Shown here: piece by piece, positions 1 to 6,717 of the stretch | Layout: the number at the start of each line of letters is the position of its first letter | How positions within the stretch are numbered: the first letter of the stretch is position 1 | Assembly (NCBI GenBank): GCA_963839615.1 | Contig: CAWIVY010000009.1 | Coordinates: forward strand, 325,983 to 389,982 | From: DASQMT01 sp963839615 | GTDB taxonomy: Bacteria; Actinomycetota; Thermoleophilia; Solirubrobacterales; Solirubrobacteraceae | Length of the DNA: 64,000 nucleotides | Direction of reading: 5' to 3' | The notes under the pieces: generated by a model | Seen by the model: the letters and a program-made list of their open reading frames with translations, nothing else | The model's database searches: none | What the model was told of the DNA's origin: nothing | Position numbers and translations under genes: made by a program

Positions 1-1645
1 CGATCCCGCGCGCGCCTCCCGCGGTCGTGATCCGGCCGTTGCCGCCGGCTCCATCGATCTGCTTGCGGAGCGCGCGCAGCCACGGGCGCCGCCGCCGCGC
101 CCGCTCCACCTGCCGCGCGGTGCGCCGGCTCGGGGTGCGGATCAGGGCGCGGAGCGCGGGTGTGACGCGTCCGAGCTCGTTGGCGTCCGTGATGCCGAGC
201 CCGTACGCGGCCTGGCGTGCCGCGCGCTTGGTCTCCGTCCCGTAGTCGCCGTCCACGTCGATGCGCTTGTCGATCCTCCACGCCGCGAAGCGCTCGTTGA
301 GCACGCGTTGGAAGGCCTTGACGTCGTTGCCGCGCATCAGCGGGTCGGTGAGCCGGAAGGTGCGCGCCTGCGCCGGCCCGCCGCCCTGCTCGGGCCGCTC
401 GCGCAGCCGCGCGCTCCAGCGCTCTTCGAGCGCGAGGACCGCGGTGGCATAGGCGTCTCCCGGAGCGCCGTTGTACGCCTGGATCCCCGCCTTGCGGCCG
501 AGGCGTTCGATGTTCGCCGCGAGGAACTCGACGCCGACGCGGATGTTCCGGTCGGGCTGCCAGCAGCCGCCCAGCTCGTCGGCGCGATCCTGCAGGCCAG
601 GGCTCGTGAGCTGCATCGGCCCGACGCCCTGGTTGCCCTGGCCGCGCTTGCGGTGCTCGAGGTACTTCCGGTACCGCGCCTCCGTGACCTCGAGGTCTGG
701 CGCCGGCCGGGGTGGGCTCTTGACGGGGTTGTCGACGTCGTCGTGCCCGAACACGTTCGTGAAGTGCGTCTCCTTTTCGATCACTGCGCAGACCAGCGCC
801 ACGGGCACGCCCGACCGCCGGGCTTCGCTGACGATGATCTGGCCGTAGCGGCCGCCGTGGGCGCGGATCGCGGCCGCCGGCCCGTCCGCCGGCGTGGCGG
901 TGCCGGGCGTGGCACCCGCATGCTGCTCGCGCAGCTTGCGCAGCCAGGGGCGGCGACGCTGTGCGCGGTCGAGCTGCTGCGCAGTGCGACGGCTCGGGTT
1001 GCGGATCAGGGCACGCAGGGCCGGCGTGAGCGGGCCGACGTCGTCCTTGCCCGCGATGCCGAGCCCGTAGGCCACCTGATGCCCGGCGCGCTTCGTCCCG
1101 GCCTCGTAGCGGCCGTCCTCGCGGACGTGCTTGTCGACGTTCCACGACGCGTAGCGCTGGTTGAGCGCGCGCTGGAAGGCCTTCACGTCCCGGCCGGTCA
1201 TCGGCGGGGTCGTGAGCCTGAACGTGCGCTGCTCATCCGTCACCACGTTGTTGCCGTTGTGACCGTTGTCGCCGGCCTTGAGCTCGCCGAGGCGATCGCG
1301 CAGCAGCGTCCGGAGACGGTCGGACTCGGCGCCGTGCTGCCGGATCTGCGCCGCCAGCTCGTCGAAGCCCGCCGGTGGCGCGCCGTTGCCGGGCGGCACG
1401 GCCTCGTCCTCGGCCTCCGCGATCCGCTGCTGCACCTCAGCGGCGACGACCTGCAGGCCCGCCAGTCCCTCCTTGAGCGCGCGGAGCTCCTCGGCGCGCA
1501 CGACGCGCCGCTCCTGCTCCGCCTCCTCGGCGAGCCGCTCCAGGCGCTCGCCGCGCCGCAGCAGGGTGTCGAGGATGCGGTCCTCGCGCAGGTCGATCGC
1601 CTCGAGCTCGGTCAGGAGCGTAGGGGTGTGGACTCGCTTCGCCAT
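1..1645 (-). CDS. Lytic transglycosylase-like endolysin with duplicated cell-wall-binding unit (3' end off window)
   Basis: The minus strand reads open from ATG at 1645 to the left edge (548 residues visible, C-terminus missing). Order: charged helical N-terminus (about 10-115), a peptidoglycan-binding-like unit (142-240), a soluble-lytic-transglycosylase-like domain (about 260-405), then a second copy of the first unit (429-527). The transglycosylase call rests on CAVIEKE (candidate catalytic Glu290) and GPMQLT at 342-347. The two flanking units share DVKAFQR.LN.R, DG.Y...TKRA, AYGLGI and TPALRALIR.PSRRTA, so they are an internal duplication. No signal peptide is visible, as expected for an enzyme released through a holin. 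The gene follows a holin-like gene on the same strand, suggesting a phage-derived lysis cassette. An endopeptidase activity elsewhere in the missing C-terminus cannot be excluded. Confidence 0.75.
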   Translation of the reverse strand, partial: MAKRVHTPTLLTELEAIDLREDRILDTLLRRGERLERLAEEAEQERRVVRAEELRALKEGLAGLQVVAAEVQQRIAEAEDEAVPPGNGAPPAGFDELAAQIRQHGAESDRLRTLLRDRLGELKAGDNGHNGNNVVTDEQRTFRLTTPPMTGRDVKAFQRALNQRYASWNVDKHVREDGRYEAGTKRAGHQVAYGLGIAGKDDVGPLTPALRALIRNPSRRTAQQLDRAQRRRPWLRKLREQHAGATPGTATPADGPAAAIRAHGGRYGQIIVSEARRSGVPVALVCAVIEKETHFTNVFGHDDVDNPVKSPPRPAPDLEVTEARYRKYLEHRKRGQGNQGVGPMQLTSPGLQDRADELGGCWQPDRNIRVGVEFLAANIERLGRKAGIQAYNGAPGDAYATAVLALEERWSARLRERPEQGGGPAQARTFRLTDPLMRGNDVKAFQRVLNERFAAWRIDKRIDVDGDYGTETKRAARQAAYGLGITDANELGRVTPALRALIRTPSRRTARQVERARRRRPWLRALRKQIDGAGGNGRITTAGGARGI

Positions 1646-2093
1646 GCCGATCACCCCGTGTGCGCGGGCGCGAGCGCCCCGTCGAGGTGTCGTCGAAGTC
1701 CTGATCGTCGAGGAGGGCCAGGCCGTCGAGGTCGTCGTCGAAATCCAGCTCTTCGCCCAGATCGACGCCGTCGATGTCGTCGTCCTCGTCCGCGCCGGCT
1801 TCGTCACCGAGCAGGTCGCCGTCGTCGAAGGCGCTCCCGTCCTGGAGTTCCGTGGTCGCGACGGCGGCGTCGCGCTGCTCGAAATCCTGCCAGCCCTTCA
1901 GCCAGAGCGCCGCCTTGCCGAAAGCGATCGTCGCGCCGGCGATGAACACGGCCTGCAGCTGCCCGGCGTCGATGTCCAGCCCCGGCAGGTTCGCGGCGGC
2001 GAGGACGGAGATCGCGCCGGCCAGCGGAGCGAAGACGAGCGGGGTGAGTGCGGTCACCACTCGGTTGGGTGCGATGTGGGATACGGCGGCCAT
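1437..2093 (-). CDS. Holin-like small membrane protein with acidic C-terminus; 3' end probably frameshifted
   Basis: N-terminal PNRVVTALTPLVFAPLAGA, a second hydrophobic stretch (QLQAVFIAGATIAFGKAALW) and the KGWQDFEQR that follows resemble actinophage holin-type proteins: two membrane segments, then a soluble tail. The tail is extremely Asp/Glu-rich (about residues 90-135). An ATG at 2105 is possible, but ATG at 2093 has GGAGG five bases upstream and is preferred. From about 1680 the frame becomes Arg/Pro-rich and overlaps the next gene by 209 bp. One extra G in the G4 run at 1677-1680 would end the protein at TGA 1651-1653, five bases before the lysin ATG, giving a normal tandem arrangement. 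The true 3' end is therefore probably 1651. Confidence 0.6.
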   Translation of the reverse strand: MAAVSHIAPNRVVTALTPLVFAPLAGAISVLAAANLPGLDIDAGQLQAVFIAGATIAFGKAALWLKGWQDFEQRDAAVATTELQDGSAFDDGDLLGDEAGADEDDDIDGVDLGEELDFDDDLDGLALLDDQDFDDTSTGRSRPRTRGDRHGEASPHPYAPDRARGDRPARGPHPRHPAAARRAPGAARRGGGAGAARRARRGAPRAQGGTGGPAGRRR

Positions 2094-2220
2094 CTGGCCC
2101 TCCATGGGGGGGAAATGTGCGGACTCCTGAAAGGAGCCGCGACGGCCGCCGCCTGATACATCCGCGTCGTGGCCTACGAGAAGCGCCCGCCGATCGGCGG
2201 GTTGGTGACGAGTCCGCGGT

Positions 2221-3960
2221 CTACCGGCGGATCTTGAATCTGAGCTTGATCTTCTCGAGCGCCTGGCCGCCGACCTTCGGCCTGATCGTGGCGCGGTATC
2301 TGCCGCGGGCGAGCTTGTGCTTCTTGACCCGCTTGACGCGGACGACGTTGCGGCCCTGCTCGAGCTTGACGCGTACGACCCCCACGCGGCGGAACCTGGC
2401 GGCGGACGCTGCGGCGCGGCGGGCGAGGCCCGAGCGGTCGATCGCGATCCTGGCCGTCCCGGCGCCCGGCATCCTGATGACGAACGTCACGCCGCGGGCG
2501 GTGGTGGCCGCACCCTGGAGCTTGGCCTTCGCGGCTCCGGGTGGCTGCGGTCCCGGCGGCGGCGGTGCCGGGGGCGGCGGGTTCGTCGGGGGCGCCGGCC
2601 CGGGCGCGGCGGGCGGCTGCGGGCTGCTCAGCGGGTCGCCATACGTGGAGATCGCGAGCGAATCGACGTTGAACCCCTCCTCCGCTCCCCACACGTACGC
2701 AACCCGGCCGGTGTCGTCGATCGCCAGGTCGAGTGGGACCGCATCGGCGGGCACTCCGTCGATCGCCGCAGGTGCCGACCAGGCGGCGCCGGGCCCTGGG
2801 CCGCGGAGCGCATAGCGGTTCGCGCTGCCGACCGCGGTCCACGTGGCGAATGCGCGGCCGAAGGCGTTAGAGGCGATCTGAACGTTCTCGAGCGACGTCG
2901 TCCCGTCGCCGGGGTCGATCTGGGCCGGCGTGGCCGGCGCTGTCCAGACACCCGTCGCTTCGTTCCTGTAGGCCGTCAGCACCCGCTTGCCGGCGATCCA
3001 GGCCGCGGTCACGAGGCCCATGCCATCGACGGCGGCGCGGTCGCGCTCCGCCAGGTCCAGGCGGCCGGGGGTGTCCCCGGAGATCCGCGTCGTCGTGCCG
3101 GCGCTCCAAGCCGTGCCTGGGTCGCGCGTCCGCGCGGCCATCGGGTCGCTCGTCGATCCGTCCTGCCAGAAGACCGTGGCGCGGCCGCTGTTGGGCGCGA
3201 CCACGAGCTCCGAGATGTTGTCCGTGATCGCCGGCCCTGCGATCGGGGTCTGCGTGCCCCACGGTCCGCTGTTCGGGCGGTCGACCGCGTAGATGAAACG
3301 CGAGGTCCCACCGGCCGCGTCGTGCGTGTAGGACACGGTGACGTCGCCCGCGGTGTCACCCTCGATGTGAGGGCGATACGACCAGGGCGGCGAGATCGTC
3401 TCGACGTCCGACCATGACCCGCCGAGCGGGCGCCGCGCGGTCCTGATGACGACGGTGTCGGCGTTGCCGTTCTGCCAGACCGCGGTCGCGGTGCCGTCGG
3501 AGGCGACGAACAGGTCCACGTTCCCGCCCTCCCCGTCCGGGATCGCCTGCGCCGGCGTCCACGCCTGGCCCGGGGCCTTGTCCGACCACATGACCTTGCC
3601 CGCCTCGTCCCAGACCGCGGTGATTCGCCCCTGCGGGTCGACACCGACATCGCCGGAAAAGGCATCTCCCGCGCCCGACAGCTGCTCGGACGGCACCCAC
3701 GCGCCGTCGGGCTCGCGGGTCGAGACACGCACGCGGAAGCGCGGCGTGCGGTCGTTGGCGAACTCGGTCCACACCACGGCCGCGACGCCCGGCGAGTTGG
3801 TGGCGATCCTGGCCCTGTCGTTGGAGGTCCCCGCCTGCGAGAGCGGCTCTGGCTGGAGCCAGGACTCCGCGGCTCGCGACGTGGCGGGCAGCGTCCCGCA
3901 GGCGCTCAGCACGATCAGCGCGACGGCTGTTCTCGTGCGTGCTCCAGTCCCGGAAGCCAT
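2221..3960 (-). CDS. Secreted lipoprotein with beta-propeller-like repeats and basic C-terminal domain
   Basis: 579 residues from ATG 3960. The N-terminus has a signal peptide with lipobox LSAC (Cys21), so export and lipidation are likely. The body (about 40-430) repeats strands of the type D..G.ATAVW, as in WD/BNR-like propeller proteins that monitor or bind extracellular ligands. A Pro-rich linker (about 440-480) leads to a strongly basic beta-rich C-terminal domain (about 490-579) ending in KIKLRFKIRR. Similar basic ends occur on the secreted proteins at 51105 and 62861. No catalytic motif is seen, so the function is unknown. The gene is divergent from the HD-domain gene, and a palindrome lies between them. 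The open frame continues upstream of 3960, but that stretch lacks a signal peptide and is antisense to the HD gene. Confidence 0.7.
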   Translation of the reverse strand: MASGTGARTRTAVALIVLSACGTLPATSRAAESWLQPEPLSQAGTSNDRARIATNSPGVAAVVWTEFANDRTPRFRVRVSTREPDGAWVPSEQLSGAGDAFSGDVGVDPQGRITAVWDEAGKVMWSDKAPGQAWTPAQAIPDGEGGNVDLFVASDGTATAVWQNGNADTVVIRTARRPLGGSWSDVETISPPWSYRPHIEGDTAGDVTVSYTHDAAGGTSRFIYAVDRPNSGPWGTQTPIAGPAITDNISELVVAPNSGRATVFWQDGSTSDPMAARTRDPGTAWSAGTTTRISGDTPGRLDLAERDRAAVDGMGLVTAAWIAGKRVLTAYRNEATGVWTAPATPAQIDPGDGTTSLENVQIASNAFGRAFATWTAVGSANRYALRGPGPGAAWSAPAAIDGVPADAVPLDLAIDDTGRVAYVWGAEEGFNVDSLAISTYGDPLSSPQPPAAPGPAPPTNPPPPAPPPPGPQPPGAAKAKLQGAATTARGVTFVIRMPGAGTARIAIDRSGLARRAAASAARFRRVGVVRVKLEQGRNVVRVKRVKKHKLARGRYRATIRPKVGGQALEKIKLRFKIRR

Positions 3961-4027
3961 GCTGCGGCCGACTATCTCAGGATTCGACGAGCATTTCAGC
4001 CCCCTGGGGATCTCGCGCGCGGGAGTG

Positions 4028-4046
4028 CCCCCTACGCGCGTGGGGG
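4028..4046. promoter_or_regulatory. Near-perfect palindrome between divergent genes, possible operator
   Basis: CCCCC-T-ACGCGCGT-GGGGG is an almost perfect dyad in the 102-bp gap between the lipoprotein start (3960, minus) and the HD protein start (4063, plus). ACGCGCGT in the centre is itself palindromic. The position suits a shared operator or a hairpin in the short leader. No regulator is recognisable for it. Confidence 0.3.
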
Positions 4047-4062
4047 ACGTAGACTCAGGCGA

Positions 4063-4623
4063 GTGGACACCGTCTCCTTCACAGAGATGCGCCACGGCAC
4101 CCGAGCGGACTACGAACTGCTGGCCCGCTACGAGCACGAGTTCAACTCGTCGCTTCCGGAGCGCCTGCTGGCGGCAACGGCTGAGCTCGCGCAGACCCTC
4201 CCTGGATACCAGGTGTCCCGCTTGGAACACTCCCTGCAATCTGCAACGCGGGCTTACGACGATGGCAGGGAAGAGGAGTATGTCGTCGCCGCGCTGCTCC
4301 ATGACATCGGCGACGCGCTCGCGCCCCACACGCACGGCGAGATGACTGCCGCGATCCTCGCCCCGTTCCTGCCCAAGCGGATCTGCTGGATCGTTCAGCA
4401 CCACGGAGCCTTCCAGCAGTACTACTACGGTCAACACACCGGCGACGATCCCGACGCCCGGGATCGCTGGCGCGACCACGAGTGGTACGCAGACTGCGTC
4501 GAGTTCTGCGAGCGGTACGACCAGAATTGCTTCGACCCCGCGTTCGAGAGCCGACCACTCGAGTTCTTCGCACCGATGGTTCGACGGGTCTTCAGTGATC
4601 CTCGCTATCTGGATCGAAGCTAG
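4063..4623 (+). CDS. HD-domain protein, PhnZ/inositol-oxygenase-like
   Basis: 186 residues from GTG 4063 (ATG at 4087 is the alternative). The HD signature is complete: an EH residue pair near residue 55, AALLHDIGD (about 81-89), a further His near 93-95 and VQHHGAFQQYYYG (about 111-123). Spacing and the conserved Tyr/Gln residues recall the PhnZ/TmpB group of HD-fold mixed-valent di-iron oxygenases that cleave C-P bonds, rather than the long nucleotide phosphohydrolases. No phosphonate genes are nearby, so the substrate is open. It is a single gene, divergent from the lipoprotein and convergent with the sulfotransferase. Confidence 0.65.
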   Translation: MDTVSFTEMRHGTRADYELLARYEHEFNSSLPERLLAATAELAQTLPGYQVSRLEHSLQSATRAYDDGREEEYVVAALLHDIGDALAPHTHGEMTAAILAPFLPKRICWIVQHHGAFQQYYYGQHTGDDPDARDRWRDHEWYADCVEFCERYDQNCFDPAFESRPLEFFAPMVRRVFSDPRYLDRS

Positions 4624-4658
4624 AAGCCACCCGGGAAGCGGTAGCCCAGCCCCCGCTC

Positions 4659-5612
4659 TCAGTTCATCAGCTCGCTCCACCGCGAGAGGTCGATGTCGCG
4701 CTGAAGCCGCCGCGCCAGCCGCTCGGCGTCGTCCCGCAGCCGCGGGCTTGCGGCGGCCTCGAGCTCGGCCGAGGGCGGATGGGTGCAGCTGCGGCGGTTC
4801 GGGCGCGCGGCGACCTTCGCCGCATCGGGCCTGCACGCCTCGAGCCCCAGGAACTCCGCGGTGCGTGCCAGCTCGCCGCCCGGGTCAGCCAGGCAGCGCT
4901 CGAGTTGCAGCACGAGCAGTCGGTCGCGCGGCACGTAGCGGAGGAGCCGCTCGAGGTGCTCGCCGTACAGGCTGCGGCCGATCTCCTGCTCGGCCGCCCC
5001 AGGGTCGAGCTCGCGGCCACGCTCGGCGGCGCGCTGACTCAACCGGTTGAGCGCCGAACGCAGGCGCGCAAGGGGGTCGCGCAGAATGACCAGCACGCCG
5101 GCCTGCGGTGCGGCCGTCGCCAGCGCGCGCAGCGTAGGCTCGTCGTAGAGGTACACCGGCGTCCACTCGCCCGTGACCGTCCCGTCGAGCCGCGGGAAGT
5201 AGCTCGCGTAGCGGGACCGCAGTACAGCCGGGTCGCCGGCCGAGCCGGACCGCGTTGCGGCGAAGAAGTGCAGCTCCTTGCGAGTCGACGTCGGCGGCGT
5301 CACGCGGGGATGGCAACAGAGGATGTCGAACCACCAGGTGCTGCCCGACCGCGGCGTGCCGACACCGACGAAGTCGGGCGGTCCCGTGGGCCACCGCGGC
5401 GTAGGCGGCGGCGGATCCGGCAGGCGGCCGTTGACGGGAGGCCGTTGGAGGCCGGGGCGGTAGAGCTCGGCCGTACCCCTGTCGAACAGGGGCATCCCGT
5501 CGCGGCTGGTCATGGGCACGGCGAACGTGGCGGTACCGATCCTCGCCGCGATGGCCTTCTCGTCCACGCCCCAGGCTTCCGCCAACTCGCCGGCGGAGAC
5601 CAGATCGCCCAT
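4659..5612 (-). CDS. PAPS-dependent sulfotransferase family protein
   Basis: 317 residues from ATG 5612. The 5'-phosphosulfate loop is clear (VGVGTPRSGSTWWFDIL, about residues 88-104) and is followed by KELHFF and by the 3'-phosphate-binding segment LVILRDPLARLRSALN (about 178-193). Together these are the two halves of the PAPS site of the Sulfotransfer_1/3 family. The N-terminal 80 residues contain a helix-turn-helix-like LVSAGELAEAWGVDEKAIAARIG followed by a Pro-rich linker, which is unusual for the family. The acceptor is unknown. Its neighbours are a sugar mutase and a glycosyltransferase, so glycan sulfation is a reasonable guess. Confidence 0.75.
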   Translation of the reverse strand: MGDLVSAGELAEAWGVDEKAIAARIGTATFAVPMTSRDGMPLFDRGTAELYRPGLQRPPVNGRLPDPPPPTPRWPTGPPDFVGVGTPRSGSTWWFDILCCHPRVTPPTSTRKELHFFAATRSGSAGDPAVLRSRYASYFPRLDGTVTGEWTPVYLYDEPTLRALATAAPQAGVLVILRDPLARLRSALNRLSQRAAERGRELDPGAAEQEIGRSLYGEHLERLLRYVPRDRLLVLQLERCLADPGGELARTAEFLGLEACRPDAAKVAARPNRRSCTHPPSAELEAAASPRLRDDAERLARRLQRDIDLSRWSELMN

Positions 5613-5757
5613 GCGCGAGAGGGTATCCCGACCCTCGGGCACGGGACGACTCGTCGCGCCCACGCATCCGTGTCGCGCTGGCGATAGCCTGCGCGGGCGT
5701 GTCTGCTGACCAATCCCGCGGGAGCCGCGACGACGAGCCGCGAACCGCTGCGCGCGT

Positions 5758-6717
5758 ATGAAGGTGGCCGTCATAGTGCCGAGCGTGCGCGAACAGCACC
5801 TTCGTGCCTTCCTCGCGGCTTGGAGCGAGGAGTTCGCGGACGCGACGGTGCACGTGGTCGAGGACAACGCCGAACGGACGTTTGCCATCGAAGGCGCCGG
5901 CGTCCGCCACTACGCGTGGGAGGACATCGACTCGACCCTCGGCGACGCCGCCTGGATCGTTCCGCGTAGGAGTGGCTGCGTGCGCTCCTTCGGGATCTAT
6001 ATGGCGCAGCGCGAAAGCCCCGACATGCTCGTCGCGCTCGACGACGACTGCCTGCCCGACCCCGCGTACCCACGATTCCTCGCCCGCCATTGGGAGCGGC
6101 TGAATGAGAGCGAGGAGGACGCGTGGGTCTCGTCGCTCGAGGCGACCGTCCCCCGCGGCGTGCCGTATCACTGCCGGGATCGCCGGATGCCGCCGGTGCT
6201 CAACCACGGCCTGTGGACCAACGTCCCGGACTTCGACGCGCCGACGCAGTTGGTCAGCGCGCGCCTCGGCCTCTCGGCGAGCTGGCGCAACCAGACCATC
6301 CCTCGGGGCCGCTACTTCCCCATGTGCTCGATGAACATCGCCTGGCGACCTGAGCTCACGCCGGCCATGTACTTCCTGCTCATGGGTCCCGACTACGCGT
6401 ACGACCGCTTCGGCGACATCTGGGGGGGCGTCCTCGCGAAGCGTGTCGCGGACCACGTGGGCCTCGCCGTCAACAGCGGTGAGCCGGCGATCGAGCACAG
6501 CCGCGCCTCCGACGTCTGGGCGAACCTGCGCAAGGAATCACGGGGCCTCGAAGTCAACGAGACGTTCTGGCGCGCCGTGGATTCGGTCGTGCTCACCCGG
6601 GACACCGTCCTGGGTGCCTACGTCGAGCTCGCGGACCGCTTGCCGCTGGACGACGACTACTTCCGCCAGCTACGCCGCGCGATGCGTCAGTGGACTGAAC
6701 TGCTCGAGCCGGCGTAG
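5758..6717 (+). CDS. Reversibly glycosylated polypeptide / UDP-arabinopyranose mutase family protein
   Basis: 319 residues from ATG 5758. The protein matches the plant RGP/UAM family (GT75) along its length. It has a Rossmann-like start (MKVAVIVPSVRE), a metal/nucleotide-binding LDDDCLP near residue 95, NHGLWTNVPDFDAPTQLV (about 151-168), FPMCSMNIAW (about 188-197), AMYFLLMG (about 202-209), then DIWGGVLAKRVADHVGL and EHSRAS. Plant members interconvert UDP-arabinopyranose and UDP-arabinofuranose in the cytosol. Whether the bacterial enzyme uses UDP-arabinose is not known from sequence. It is convergent with the glycosyltransferase gene, overlapping it by 31 bp, so mutase and transferase may serve one surface glycan. 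Confidence 0.8.
   Translation: MKVAVIVPSVREQHLRAFLAAWSEEFADATVHVVEDNAERTFAIEGAGVRHYAWEDIDSTLGDAAWIVPRRSGCVRSFGIYMAQRESPDMLVALDDDCLPDPAYPRFLARHWERLNESEEDAWVSSLEATVPRGVPYHCRDRRMPPVLNHGLWTNVPDFDAPTQLVSARLGLSASWRNQTIPRGRYFPMCSMNIAWRPELTPAMYFLLMGPDYAYDRFGDIWGGVLAKRVADHVGLAVNSGEPAIEHSRASDVWANLRKESRGLEVNETFWRAVDSVVLTRDTVLGAYVELADRLPLDDDYFRQLRRAMRQWTELLEPA

Noticed and set aside
1740..1860. Asp-rich tail of the holin-like protein as an RTX calcium repeat
   Set aside because: No GGxGxDx repeats; merely an acidic low-complexity tail.
308..1945. 545-codon plus-strand open frame
   Set aside because: Antisense to the lysin and holin genes, Arg/Ala/Leu-rich with no domain; a GC-driven shadow.
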